Assembly (NCBI RefSeq): GCF_040957575.1
Contig: NZ_CP162601.1
Location: 682,001-746,000, forward strand
DNA length: 64,000 bases
DNA from: Vibrio sp. HB236076
GTDB lineage: Bacteria; Pseudomonadota; Gammaproteobacteria; Enterobacterales; Vibrionaceae
Direction of reading: 5' to 3'
In this document: piece after piece, positions 26,452 through 35,124 of the stretch
Layout of the letters: each line of letters opens with the position of its first letter
How positions within the stretch are numbered: position 1 is the stretch's first letter
The notes under the pieces: generated by a model
Database searches by the model: none
Told to the model about the DNA's origin: nothing
The model's input: only the letters and a program-made list of their open reading frames with translations
Program-made: the position numbers and the translations under genes

Positions 26452-26868
26452 ATGCTTGGCATTACCGAACTAAAGACACTCCTGGCGCAGATGTCACCAG
26501 AGCTTGATGACAAACAGTATGTGTTTTGCCTGTTTGACGGCTCGCTTGTACAAGCTTGTCAGTATCAACCTATCGCCACGTTTGTGGAAGAGGAAGGGTT
26601 AACCTTAGTTATTGAGCAAGTGCGGGCTCAGCAGGCGGGATTGAAGTGGGTGTCCAGCTTTAGAAAAATCACCTTAAAAGTACATTCGAGTTTAGATGCG
26701 GTGGGGCTTACTGCCGCAGTGGCACGGGCTTTGGCTGAGCAAGGGATCAGTGCCAATGTTATTGCCGCTTACTATCACGATCACATTTTCGTTCCGAGCC
26801 AAGAGGCAAAGCGGGCGATGAGTACCCTACAAGCATTGAGCCATCAGTTTAAAACCACAGAGGATTGA
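26452..26868 (+). CDS. ACT-domain protein (ACT_7/DUF2241 type)
   Basis: The protein has 138 residues with two tandem ACT-like halves, as in the small stand-alone ACT family with the C-terminal motif YHDHIFVP. Such proteins are thought to bind amino acids or other small ligands; no enzyme activity is expected. It is followed after one base by the glycerate kinase gene, so it is co-translated. An exact TGGGTGTCC occurs inside the coding sequence at 26647. Confidence 0.85.
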   Translation: MLGITELKTLLAQMSPELDDKQYVFCLFDGSLVQACQYQPIATFVEEEGLTLVIEQVRAQQAGLKWVSSFRKITLKVHSSLDAVGLTAAVARALAEQGISANVIAAYYHDHIFVPSQEAKRAMSTLQALSHQFKTTED

Positions 26869-26869
26869 G

Positions 26870-28009
26870 ATGAAAATCGTCATCGCGCCAGATTCATTTA
26901 AAGAAAGTTTAACCGCTCAGCAAGTGTGTGAAGCCGTAAAAGAAGGTTTGATTCGCGTGTGGCCGCACGCTGATTTACACGCCGTACCGGTTGCTGATGG
27001 TGGGGAAGGCACGGCACAGGCTTTGCTCGATGCCACGGGGGGAACCTGGCAAACGGTGGAAGTGACAGGACCACTGGGCAATCAAGTGACGGCCAAATAC
27101 GCGCAGTTGGGGGACGGTAAAACCGCAGCGATTGAAATGGCCGAAGCATGTGGCCTGCATTTGGTGCCCAGAGATCAGCGCGATCCAGAACGCACCACCA
27201 GTTATGGCATGGGAGAATTGGTCAAACACGCCTTGGATCACGGGTTTCGCCATTTGATTATCGGCCTGGGTGGCAGTGCGACCAACGATGGAGGCTGTGG
27301 CATGTTAATGGCTCTTGGCGCCAAATGTTACCAAGCCGACGGTCATGAGATTGAACTTGGCGGGGCGGGGTTGGCTGCGTTATCTCGTCTTGATGTCTCC
27401 GGTTTAGATACCAGGCTGTTTGATTGCGACATCGACGTTGCTTGCGATGTCGACAACCCATTGTGTGGCCCGCGAGGCGCATCGGCGATTTTTGGGCCGC
27501 AAAAAGGAGCGAATGAGCAACAAGTCACAAAGCTCGATAAGGCGTTACACCACTTTGGTCAATTAGTCGAAAAGGTAACCGGCCGTAAGGTTATCGATGT
27601 CAAGGGGGCCGGCGCTGCAGGTGGTATGGGGGCGGCTTGGCTGGGCTTGACTTCCGCAAACCTAAAACCTGGGGTCGAGATCGTGTTGCAAACCACAGCG
27701 CTGGCATCACAACTATCTCAAGCCCAATTAGTGATCACCGGAGAAGGGCGCATCGATGGCCAAACGGTCTTTGGCAAAACCCCCATTGGGGTTGCGAAAT
27801 TGGCCAAAGCACAAGGAATCGCGGTTATTGCGATTGCAGGTTGCGTCGGTGATGGCTACCAAGCCGTTTACCAACACGGTATTGATGCGGTGTTTACCTG
27901 TCTTCCCAAGGTCATGCCTTTATCCGAAGCTCTTGAACAAGCACACGACAATATTGCCAATGTGGCAGAAAACATTGCCAGAAGCTTACAACTCAACTTA
28001 GTGAAGTAA
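26870..28009 (+). CDS. glxK: Glycerate 2-kinase (GarK/GlxK type)
   Basis: The protein has 379 residues. The family start MKIVIAPDSFKESLTA, PVADGGEGTAQ and LGGSATNDGGCGMLMALGA are characteristic of bacterial glycerate kinase (PF02595). It phosphorylates D-glycerate at the expense of ATP to give 2-phosphoglycerate. The gene ends the GNAT-ACT-kinase operon and is followed by a hairpin. No tartronate semialdehyde reductase or glyoxylate carboligase gene is nearby, so the source of glycerate is not shown here. Confidence 0.93.
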   Translation: MKIVIAPDSFKESLTAQQVCEAVKEGLIRVWPHADLHAVPVADGGEGTAQALLDATGGTWQTVEVTGPLGNQVTAKYAQLGDGKTAAIEMAEACGLHLVPRDQRDPERTTSYGMGELVKHALDHGFRHLIIGLGGSATNDGGCGMLMALGAKCYQADGHEIELGGAGLAALSRLDVSGLDTRLFDCDIDVACDVDNPLCGPRGASAIFGPQKGANEQQVTKLDKALHHFGQLVEKVTGRKVIDVKGAGAAGGMGAAWLGLTSANLKPGVEIVLQTTALASQLSQAQLVITGEGRIDGQTVFGKTPIGVAKLAKAQGIAVIAIAGCVGDGYQAVYQHGIDAVFTCLPKVMPLSEALEQAHDNIANVAENIARSLQLNLVK

Positions 28010-28033
28010 GGTCACTCGTTATGTGCCGGTAAA

Positions 28034-28068
28034 GCAAAGCGCTCAACGGTTGTTATTTGGCGCTTTGC
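28034..28068 (+). terminator. Hairpin after the glycerate kinase gene
   Basis: GCAAAGCGC and GCGCTTTGC form a perfect 9-base stem with a 17-base loop, 25 bases past the stop codon. There is no T-run, so termination is only probable. Confidence 0.55.
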
Positions 28069-28114
28069 AACGACAGAGTATGGTTTGTCTTAGCTCAATT
28101 TGCTGTTATCGCGA

Positions 28115-28453
28115 TTAGGCGAGGTGAACAGGGCCGTGATCATCACAGTGATCGCCATGCTGGTGATGAAGCCGACCATCGACGATATAATCGATGTGAT
28201 CGCCGTGTTGAATCGCTTCATGCCCACAACCAGGGCCGTGCACATGCTCGCCACAAGAATGAGTTGGGTGACAGCCCTCTGGGTTATCGGAGGTGACCTG
28301 TAATTGGTGCTCATCACAGTGATCACCGTGTGGGTGATGCAGCTTGCCATCGACTAGATAGTCAACATGTCCATCGTGCTCAATGGCTGTGTGCCCACAA
28401 TCTGGGCCATGAGTGTGGGTTGTGTGGCTATGGGGTTTAGAACATGACATCAC
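28115..28453 (-). CDS. Cys/His-rich putative metal-binding protein with a tandem duplication
   Basis: The protein has 112 residues, roughly a quarter of them His or Cys. It consists of two similar copies of a ~35-residue unit: HGPDCGHTAIEHDGHVDYLV..HPHGDHCDEH and HGPGCGHEAIQHGDHIDYIV..HQHGDHCDDH. Single-unit relatives exist in other proteobacteria under misleading names such as zinc transporter permease. No signal peptide or membrane span is present. It probably binds zinc, nickel or cobalt in the cytoplasm as a store or buffer. The upstream gap holds a cluster of the GGACANCCA motifs. Confidence 0.75.
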   Translation of the reverse strand: MMSCSKPHSHTTHTHGPDCGHTAIEHDGHVDYLVDGKLHHPHGDHCDEHQLQVTSDNPEGCHPTHSCGEHVHGPGCGHEAIQHGDHIDYIVDGRLHHQHGDHCDDHGPVHLA

Positions 28454-28548
28454 AAGTCTCCTGATTGATAAACCTCTTAAAGTTTAGACGAGTCTCAATT
28501 TTTTGCCGGCCGCACATCAAAAAATTTCATGCGTAAAACTTGTTACTC

Positions 28549-28829
28549 GGACACCCATAGCTTTAGGACATCGCTTTTAGGACACCCATAACTTGTTTCC
28601 TAGACCCCTATTATTTCCTGGGCACCCATAGATAGATTCATTTTTGGATCCCATCATTTATTTGAGGACACCCACCATCAGGGGACACTCACTTTCTGGA
28701 GATACCCACGAGATAGTTTTGAAATGGTTATCTGGACCGCCACTTTGTATCGCTTTTGAATTTGCTTGGACAGCCATAAAACGTGTATTAATCCGTTCAA
28801 AACACGTACAACACGCTCTGGACACTCAT
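28549..28829 (+). repeat. Cluster B of the GGACANCCA motif family
   Basis: Exact GGACACCCA occurs at 28549, 28580 and 28667. Variants are GGGCACCCA at about 28620, GGACACTCA at 28683 and 28820, GGAGATACCCA near 28699, GGACCGCCA at 28734 and GGACAGCCA at 28768. All read in the same direction on the plus strand. They lie in the 487-base gap between the divergent Cys/His-rich and OmpV-like genes. Apart from promoters, nothing else was recognised in this gap. Confidence 0.8.
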
Positions 28830-28940
28830 CTTAGTCATGGAATTTCAAGTATTGACTGAGTAAATGACAATATGAGTACCATGAAGTGAAATAAAAAAAG
28901 TCTTTGCCTGTTCTTTTATATTGAACAGAGGAGATGGAAG

Positions 28941-29678
28941 ATGGAATTAAAAGCAAATCTTATTTGGCGTTTTGGTGTGTTGGGTATGAGCGTGTTCTCT
29001 CCCCCCGTTGTTTCACAGGTTTTATTTGATGATTTGACCTTTATTGGCGCTGGCGTCAGTGTTGGCGAGTCGGTCTTTAGTCGTGAAGACGATGCTCAGT
29101 TGAATTTACAGCCCTATGTTTTTCACCACAGCGATGATGGCTTTATCGATGGAACATTGGGAAATTACTCGTTTTTGCCTTGGTTTGGTATTAGCGGCAA
29201 CCTTCGTGTTTCACCTGTCTCTGATGATTTTAATGACATTCCTGTCGGTATTCAGGATCGGGACAGCAGTGGCGAACTGGGCGTGACACTGGGTACTCTT
29301 GGAGCGCGCTTAACTTATTTGCACGATGTGACCGATGTTCATGATGGCTATGAACTTCAACTGCATTTAGGTCGAGGATTTACCACTCCTATTGAGGGGT
29401 TTACGGTATCCCCATATGTTGAAGTAGATTATCGAGACAAAAATTTATCAAGCCATTTATATTCAGTGTCTTCTGATGAATCAACGGCTTCCGGGTTATC
29501 AGCGTTTGAGGCAAGTAGCACTTGGGTGTACAAAACAGGCGTGATTGGTTTGTACGATTTTAGCTCGCATCTCGTTGGTATTAGCCGTTTTGACTTAGAA
29601 CATCACGACAGCGCCAGTCCTCTATTACAGCGTGACCTAGGTTGGACATTCAGCATTGGAGCCGCCTATCGATTTTAA
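28941..29678 (+). CDS. MipA/OmpV-family outer membrane protein
   Basis: The protein has 245 residues and a signal peptide (about 1-26). The mature chain alternates polar and hydrophobic residues as in a beta-barrel and ends in Phe (GAAYRF). Segments such as GAGVSVGESVFS and DLGWTFSIGAAYRF fit PF06629. Family members are scaffold or porin-like proteins of the outer membrane. A GGAG site precedes the start. It is monocistronic, with motif copies in both flanking gaps. Confidence 0.85.
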   Translation: MELKANLIWRFGVLGMSVFSPPVVSQVLFDDLTFIGAGVSVGESVFSREDDAQLNLQPYVFHHSDDGFIDGTLGNYSFLPWFGISGNLRVSPVSDDFNDIPVGIQDRDSSGELGVTLGTLGARLTYLHDVTDVHDGYELQLHLGRGFTTPIEGFTVSPYVEVDYRDKNLSSHLYSVSSDESTASGLSAFEASSTWVYKTGVIGLYDFSSHLVGISRFDLEHHDSASPLLQRDLGWTFSIGAAYRF

Positions 29679-29711
29679 TTAACCAAGGTGGGCGCTCTGA
29701 AAAATTTACAC

Positions 29712-29743
29712 GGACACCCACTTAAGATTGATAAGGACAGCCA
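29712..29743 (+). repeat. Two GGACANCCA motif copies downstream of the OmpV-like gene
   Basis: GGACACCCA at 29712 and GGACAGCCA at 29735 lie in direct orientation 23 bases apart, in the convergent gap before the homocysteine methyltransferase-like gene. They share orientation with cluster B. Confidence 0.75.
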
Positions 29744-29880
29744 CTTTATAAAAAGGTTATCGGTCTAGCTTGATAAACCATAGTACGGGCAGAAAGTGAC
29801 GGTAAAGACAAGGTCAGCGGTAGATTCTCTTCAGTGGCTGGGTCGTTATCTTTGCATTGACATCAATCAAGTTAAAATTA

Positions 29881-29910
29881 TAGAAAGAGATCCTCTTCAA
29901 CCTCTTTCTA
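29881..29910 (-). terminator. Hairpin after the homocysteine methyltransferase-like gene
   Basis: TAGAAAGAG/CTCTTTCTA form a perfect 9-base stem with a 12-base loop, 10 bases past the stop codon. The following minus-strand bases are AT-rich but not a clean T-run. Confidence 0.55.
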
Positions 29911-29919
29911 ATCAGCGAA

Positions 29920-30822
29920 CTATGAGTTGTTAAGTGTTTGTTTCCAATCGCTAATGACTTTAATGTGCTCAGGGCCAATACCACAACAGCCGCCAATAAC
30001 TCTTGCTCCGAGTTGGTACCATAACTGTGCGTATTCCAAATGCTCTGCTGGTGAAACGGCCCGCATTTCTTGAAGTGTGCCGTTGGCTTGATGGCCTGCT
30101 CTAATCGGGCTAAAGCTATTGGCAAAGACACCAATGATTGGCGTTGTCGGTAGTGATTTTATCTCGTCCTTGATGGCTTCAATGGCAGGGGCAATCACTT
30201 CTGGAATGGAGCAGTTAAAGAACACCCCATCGATTCGCTGTTGTGAAAGTCGTTCGACTACATCGACAAGCGGTTCACCCGAACGCAGCGCTGGTGATTG
30301 CTCTGTATCATCTCTAAGTGAGAACGACAGATACACCGGCTTATCACTGCCTTTAACGACATCGAGAATGACATCGACTTCGGCTAGGCTAGAAATGGTT
30401 TCTGCTAACCAGAGATCAACATAGGGCGCTTGAGCCTGATACAGGGTTTCTAAAATTACCCTTGCTTTATTTTCCTCAAATAAATCAGGGCGGTAAGAAC
30501 CGAGTGCAGGTGGAAGAGAAGCTGCAACCTTGACTGTGTGAGTCGCTTTATCTGCTGTGTCTCGGGCGATTTTAGCCGCCGTCTGAGCTAACGTTGCGCC
30601 TTGCTGGTCAAACCGTTCTTGACCTAAGTGAAAAGGGACACAGGCGTAACTGTTGGCGGTAATAATCTCAGCACCCGCGGCAATGAAATTTTGGTGTGCC
30701 TGTTGAACGGCATCGGTAGCTTCGATGAGCGCTTGAGCACTCCATAGCGGCTGTGAAAACGGCGCGCCTATTCGCTTGAGTTCGCGTCCCATGCCGCCAT
30801 CTAAAATTGTCAGTGTCGTCAT
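29920..30822 (-). CDS. Homocysteine S-methyltransferase family protein
   Basis: The protein has 300 residues. The N-terminal LDGGMGRELKRIG and the C-terminal GGCCGIGPEHI (zinc-binding Cys pair) define the family; a third Cys is in FFNCSIPE. Relatives such as MmuM methylate homocysteine from S-methylmethionine in the cytoplasm. The true methyl donor is not evident here, and no mmuP permease is adjacent. It is a stand-alone gene next to the RAYT gene on the same strand, 137 bases away. Confidence 0.87.
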   Translation of the reverse strand: MTTLTILDGGMGRELKRIGAPFSQPLWSAQALIEATDAVQQAHQNFIAAGAEIITANSYACVPFHLGQERFDQQGATLAQTAAKIARDTADKATHTVKVAASLPPALGSYRPDLFEENKARVILETLYQAQAPYVDLWLAETISSLAEVDVILDVVKGSDKPVYLSFSLRDDTEQSPALRSGEPLVDVVERLSQQRIDGVFFNCSIPEVIAPAIEAIKDEIKSLPTTPIIGVFANSFSPIRAGHQANGTLQEMRAVSPAEHLEYAQLWYQLGARVIGGCCGIGPEHIKVISDWKQTLNNS

Positions 30823-30959
30823 TCTTACATTCTTTACTACTCAATTTACATGCCGTGGATTCAAGCATATTTTTTGTTTTGGGAAAATAACTTTTTCGTC
30901 TAAAACGGTGAGCAATTTACAGGTAGCGTGTCACTCATTCCGTTATCGATGTTTTTCAT

Positions 30960-31928
30960 TTAAGCTCGCTGTTTGTGATAATGGAGACGGCGAAGTTCTG
31001 CAACACCGCAAACTGCCGTTTTAAAATGGCGTCCAAAACTTTCTGATAACAAGAGCCAATCGTCTGTGTCCATGTCTAAACGTGTTAAAATGGGGCTTGC
31101 GGGAGTGGTGAGGTGCCCGAGTTTATCTGGACGAACAATCTGACCGAGTGTTTCTACCAGCGCTAAATAATCGAGAAAAGAATATTCAATTCCTGTGCTT
31201 ATTTGGTTTTGTCTCTGATTGCCTATAAACCCAAATAACGGCTTTTTAGGTAGAGAGTCAAGTTGCCCAAGTCTGCGATCGCCTTGACAGCTCACACTAT
31301 GTATTCGTTCATAAATTGACGTGAATTCATTTTCTTCTAAAGAGCTCGCTTCTCCAGATCGCACGGGGTTTAAGTCGACATAAACCATGCAACTTAATAA
31401 GGTTTGTTCATCTAATAACGCTTGCGATTTAAATCTTCCTTCCCAAAAACGCCCTTTACAATCATCTTCCTTATTCGCACGTCGCGCGAGGTATTCGTTT
31501 ATATTGCGCATAAACCACGAAATACTCATCAACTGTTGACGCCAACGTTCAATGATGAGCTCGACTTGAAAACGCTCTTCTTTAGGTAGAGAAGGCTGTA
31601 TTAACCACCTTTGGATGATCGGAGGTGCCCGGTATAGGGAAGTCCAGCGTTTAACTACGTCTTGGTCGCTCCATGTAAGGGCTTGCTTTTGGTCGACGTG
31701 TAACACCAAGTGATAGTGATTAGACATAATGGCATAGGCACAAATATCAATGGCGAAGACTTGGCTCAGCAGTCTAAGTCTTTCAATGACCCATACACGG
31801 CGATGTTCGAAATTCTTGCCTGAATAATCATCTTTACCACACAGATAAGCTCGTCTGACACAGCGGGAAATGCAATGGTAATAGCAAGTGTCTTGAAGGG
31901 AAATAATCGAAGAACGAGGCTGAGTCAT
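30960..31928 (-). CDS. REP-associated tyrosine transposase-like protein (RAYT, Y1/HUH family)
   Basis: The protein has 322 residues. The Y1 transposase core is evident: an N-terminal YYHCISRCVRRAYLC, the HUH motif in MSNHYHLVLHVD, and the catalytic Tyr in INEYLARRAN followed by GRFWEGRFKSQALLD. A C-terminal region of about 120 residues follows, longer than in IS200/IS605 TnpA. RAYTs are domesticated, single-copy relatives of TnpA that in several bacteria recognise dispersed REP palindromes. No terminal inverted repeats or target duplications were seen around the gene. It lies within the territory of the GGACANCCA motif family, its probable partner. Confidence 0.88.
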   Translation of the reverse strand: MTQPRSSIISLQDTCYYHCISRCVRRAYLCGKDDYSGKNFEHRRVWVIERLRLLSQVFAIDICAYAIMSNHYHLVLHVDQKQALTWSDQDVVKRWTSLYRAPPIIQRWLIQPSLPKEERFQVELIIERWRQQLMSISWFMRNINEYLARRANKEDDCKGRFWEGRFKSQALLDEQTLLSCMVYVDLNPVRSGEASSLEENEFTSIYERIHSVSCQGDRRLGQLDSLPKKPLFGFIGNQRQNQISTGIEYSFLDYLALVETLGQIVRPDKLGHLTTPASPILTRLDMDTDDWLLLSESFGRHFKTAVCGVAELRRLHYHKQRA

Positions 31929-32129
31929 GTGATTACCTTTGCTGTTTATTTATACAGTTAATTAAACTTAGCCATCATTTTAGTCTTGGTCAAGGAATGA
32001 CCAGTTATTTTTTGACGTGAGGTGACGAAGACGGAAAGCATAATAGCGTCAACATGCCAAGAAGGTATTAAGAGCATCGAGCAACGGCTGATTTATCTTG
32101 ATAATTCTTATGACTTGGTAAAAAGAAAG

Positions 32130-32159
32130 TGGGTGTCCTTTCGTTTTAAATGAGTGTCC
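32130..32159 (+). repeat. Two TGGGTGTCC-type motifs upstream of the RAYT gene
   Basis: TGGGTGTCC at 32130 and TGAGTGTCC at 32151 are 21 bases apart in direct orientation, in the gap between the divergent RAYT and ABC-transporter genes. Their orientation is opposite to that of the copies at 28.5-29.7 kb. The rest of the 342-base gap (31929-32270) holds the ABC promoter described separately. Confidence 0.8.
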
Positions 32160-32208
32160 GGTGAGTAGGCCTGCTCTGTATTTCCAGTCCTGATTTTCAT
32201 GACAAAGA

Positions 32209-32247
32209 TTGATGTTACCCTTTTTTATTGTTATGTTATAACGTAAC
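32209..32247 (+). promoter_or_regulatory. Promoter with overlapping Zur-like palindrome before the FecBCD-type importer
   Basis: TTGATG at 32209-32214 and TATGTT at 32232-32237 are 17 bases apart. Over the -10 lies an 18-base palindrome with one mismatched pair, GTTATGTTATAACGTAAC (32230-32247). Its core GTTATGTTATAAC differs at one base from the gammaproteobacterial Zur consensus GTTATANTATAAC. A repressor bound here would block transcription. Zinc control is an inference from the motif alone. Confidence 0.5.
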
Positions 32248-32270
32248 TATTGTTTCTTGTCTCAATTGTG

Positions 32271-33086
32271 ATGAAAGATTTTATTGTGCCAATGGTGGTT
32301 GCCAATGGCTTATCAGCGAAAAGCCCACAGGGTTGGCAGGCATTACGAAGCGCGGATTTTATGCTTTACCCAGGCGAATGTGTGGCGGTGATTGGACCTA
32401 ATGGCAGTGGTAAATCGAGCCTCTTGAAGTGTTTGTCGGGGGAGTATTCACCCTGTAGAGGAAAGCTTTTTCTTGAAGGAATGAGTATGGAGCAAATCTC
32501 AGTGTCTGAGCTGGCTAAAAAAGTGGCACTGGTTTCGCAGCACGAGTACTTCGATCCAAGATTGACCGTGTGTGAGTATGTTCAGCTTGGCCGGATCCCA
32601 CACACATTTTGTTGTTCTGTATCAACGCATCAGCAGGCGGTAGACCTGGCACTTTCTGATGTGGGCTTGTTGGAAAAAGCAAATCGAAAGATGGGTGTCC
32701 TATCTGGCGGTGAGCAACAAAGGGCGAATATTGCTCGGGCATTGGCTCAGCATCCACAACTCTTACTGCTCGATGAACCAACCAATCATCTAGACCCTTT
32801 AGCGCGTATTGAAATTCTTGATTTAATTAAAAGAAAAGGCATTACAGCTATTGCGGTTTTACACGATTTGCCTTTGGTTGCCCCATTCGCTGACAAAGTC
32901 ATTTTAATGTCGGAACAAAGAATGACCGTTTGTGGCCCGACAACCGATGTTCTTACCAATACGTACATAGAGCCTATCTTTGGGCTAAACGTGATGACCT
33001 TTATTCACCCTTACACGCGCGAAACGGTTTATCACTTTGAAGCGTCGTGTACCCCAACTTGTCATGTATCAAAAGGAGCTGCTTAA
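32271..33086 (+). CDS. ABC transporter ATP-binding protein, FecE/BtuD type
   Basis: The protein has 271 residues. The Walker A motif GPNGSGKSS, signature LSGGEQQR, Walker B LLLLDEPTNHLD and switch His in VLHDLP are all intact. It belongs to the group serving siderophore, cobalamin or heme importers and would energise the permease encoded two genes downstream. The frame begins at a TTG (32250), but I chose ATG 32271 because the TTG lies immediately after the operator. No clear ribosome-binding site is seen for either. The stop overlaps the next start codon (TAATG). Confidence 0.9.
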   Translation: MKDFIVPMVVANGLSAKSPQGWQALRSADFMLYPGECVAVIGPNGSGKSSLLKCLSGEYSPCRGKLFLEGMSMEQISVSELAKKVALVSQHEYFDPRLTVCEYVQLGRIPHTFCCSVSTHQQAVDLALSDVGLLEKANRKMGVLSGGEQQRANIARALAQHPQLLLLDEPTNHLDPLARIEILDLIKRKGITAIAVLHDLPLVAPFADKVILMSEQRMTVCGPTTDVLTNTYIEPIFGLNVMTFIHPYTRETVYHFEASCTPTCHVSKGAA

Positions 33087-34048
33087 TGAAGTGGTCTGTT
33101 TTCTCAACGTTATTGTGTTCCACCTTTATATCTCAATATGCCTTGGCTGAAAAAACGCAATACCCAGTCACCTTAGAAAACTGTGGTTATCCGATCACCA
33201 TTGATCAAGCCCCGACGAGAGCAATCTTTCATGACATTAACATGAGTGAAATGGCGTTTTCTCTTGGTCTGCAAGCCCAAACCATTGGTGTGACGGGCAT
33301 TACAGGTTGGTATAAAATGTCGCCTTCTTTTCAGCAGCAATTGGGTGACATTCCTGAGTTAGCCGCCAAATACCCCTCTTTAGAAACCATGGTGGCGGCC
33401 AAGCCGGATTTCTTTTTCGCCGGCTGGAATTACGGTATGAAAGTAGGCGGTGACGTTACCCCTCAAACCTTAAAGCCTTACGGTATTAATACTCTGATTT
33501 TATCGGAAAGCTGTAGCCATGTGGGTAAAACGGAAAAAGCGAGCTTAAATCTTCTTTATCAAGATATGACTAACCTAGGTATTATTTTCGACCAACAAGA
33601 TAAAGCGCAGCAACTGATTCAATCTTGGCAAGTAAGAGTTGACCATGTAAAGCAACGTGCTAATCAGTTTGAAGGAGAGACACCAAAAGTATTCTTGTAT
33701 GACTCGGGAACGGATAAGCCTTTCACTGCCGGTAAATATGCGATGCCGACCGCTTTGATTGAGGCCGCAGGTGGGAAAAATATCACCGATAACCTCGCTG
33801 CAAGTTGGGCAACGACATCGTGGGAAAACGTGGCAACACAGGACCCTGAAATCATCATTTTATTAGACTATCAATCGGCAAACGGTGCTGACGACCTTAA
33901 ACATTTTTTAGAGCAGCATCCTTTAATGAAACACACTCGCGCGGTCAAAAACAGCCGTTACGTCAAACTTCGTTATGAAGAGTTAACCCCTGGGCCGGCA
34001 AATATTGAAGCTATCGAGTCGCTTTCCGCCGCTTTCTTCCCTAAATAA
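33086..34048 (+). CDS. Periplasmic substrate-binding protein of a FecBCD-type importer
   Basis: The protein has 320 residues with a signal peptide (about 1-22, ending ALAE). It has the class III two-lobe fold: an N-terminal YPVTLENCGYPITIDQAPTR, a long backbone helix in the middle (TEKASLNLLYQDMTNLG..) and a C-terminal TPGPANIEAIESLSAAF. Such proteins bind metal chelates, cobalamin or heme. The start at 33086 has an AGGAG site 7 bases upstream and overlaps the ATPase stop. The ligand is unknown. The Zur-like operator points to zinc or a zinc chelate, but iron chelates remain possible. Confidence 0.88.
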   Translation: MKWSVFSTLLCSTFISQYALAEKTQYPVTLENCGYPITIDQAPTRAIFHDINMSEMAFSLGLQAQTIGVTGITGWYKMSPSFQQQLGDIPELAAKYPSLETMVAAKPDFFFAGWNYGMKVGGDVTPQTLKPYGINTLILSESCSHVGKTEKASLNLLYQDMTNLGIIFDQQDKAQQLIQSWQVRVDHVKQRANQFEGETPKVFLYDSGTDKPFTAGKYAMPTALIEAAGGKNITDNLAASWATTSWENVATQDPEIIILLDYQSANGADDLKHFLEQHPLMKHTRAVKNSRYVKLRYEELTPGPANIEAIESLSAAFFPK

Positions 34049-34073
34049 GCGACCAAAGGTTGAATAATTAACG

Positions 34074-35075
34074 GTGCGTATTTCTAAGTATCAGCTAGCA
34101 TGGGGTATCGGTGTGCTGGCTGTTTTTTTGGTGTTTGGTTTGAGTTTAATGTTGGGCTCAGTGACCTTAACGGTTCAACAAATTACCTGGGGGCTATGGC
34201 ATTTTTTTGCGCAAGATGTCGATATTTCGCAGCGAATTTTAATTGATATCCGTGTCCCTCGCGCCTTACTTGCTCTTATCGCTGGAGCAGGGTTGGCCAT
34301 GGTTGGGGGGTTATTGCAAACGGCAACAAAAAATGACCTAGCGGATCCGTTTTTATTTGGTCTTTCATCTGGCGCATCTGCTGGAGCCGTGCTGGTGATC
34401 ACGCAATTTGGCCAAGTATTGGGTTTGTGGTCCCTGCCTATTGCGGCTTTTATCGGCGGTATTGTCTCGGCGGGAACGGTATTAGTATTGTTTGCAATGC
34501 AGAAAAAGCGCGGTCATCAAGATCTCATACTATGCGGCTTGGCGATTTCATTTTTATTTGGTGCCTTAACCAGTTTTTTGATTTTTTCTGGTGATCAGCG
34601 AGCCGCAAGCTCAATTTTGTTTTGGACAATGGGCGGGCTGGGCTTAGCCCGTTGGGATAATCTACTGTTTGTTATTGTGGGTGTCCTGGCTGTTGTGGTA
34701 CTGGTGGTGCGTTATCGAGAACTGGACACCCTTTTAGTGAGTGAGCAAACTACGCGCTCATTGGGGATCGATGTCAATCGCTTGCGGACTGAAATCTTTT
34801 TGTGTTGTGCTTTTTGTACCGCCGCTATTGTTGCTTTGACGGGCGTTATCGGCTTTATCGGTTTAATGGTGCCTCATTTGGTTAGGCCTTTTTCGGGAAT
34901 GACACACAAGCTGTCAATGCCACTTATCGCGCTTTGGGGCGCCGTGATATTGTCGGTTGGTGACATAGCCAGTCGTACTCTACTCGCTCCCCAAGAGTTG
35001 CCAATTGGCATTGTTACTGGGGCGATCGGTGGGGTATTTGTCTTGTATTTACTTTTACAGCGCCCGAGTGGATAA
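34074..35075 (+). CDS. FecCD/BtuC-type ABC transporter permease
   Basis: The protein has 333 residues and about ten membrane segments. Family landmarks are DIRVPRALLALIAGAGLAM, the TKNDLADPFLFGLSSGASAGA region and GVIGFIGLMVPHLVR, which contacts the ATPase. The start is a GTG at 34074 with a distant ribosome-binding site. It completes an operon in the order ATPase, binding protein, permease. No TonB-dependent receptor gene is present in the window. Confidence 0.92.
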   Translation: MRISKYQLAWGIGVLAVFLVFGLSLMLGSVTLTVQQITWGLWHFFAQDVDISQRILIDIRVPRALLALIAGAGLAMVGGLLQTATKNDLADPFLFGLSSGASAGAVLVITQFGQVLGLWSLPIAAFIGGIVSAGTVLVLFAMQKKRGHQDLILCGLAISFLFGALTSFLIFSGDQRAASSILFWTMGGLGLARWDNLLFVIVGVLAVVVLVVRYRELDTLLVSEQTTRSLGIDVNRLRTEIFLCCAFCTAAIVALTGVIGFIGLMVPHLVRPFSGMTHKLSMPLIALWGAVILSVGDIASRTLLAPQELPIGIVTGAIGGVFVLYLLLQRPSG

Positions 35076-35084
35076 AGCTCACGT

Positions 35085-35119
35085 TGGCCGTATCAAGCAA
35101 CAACAAATTGATACGGCCA
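35085..35119. terminator. Hairpin between the convergent permease and msrA genes
   Basis: TGGCCGTATCAA/TTGATACGGCCA form a perfect 12-base stem with an 11-base loop between two convergent genes. T-runs are not immediate on either side, but the stem is strong. Confidence 0.75.
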
Positions 35120-35124
35120 GGGTG

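Noticed and set aside
30960..31928. Complete IS200/IS605 insertion sequence
   Set aside because: There is no TnpB gene and no end hairpins or target-site features; the long C-terminus and single copy fit a RAYT.
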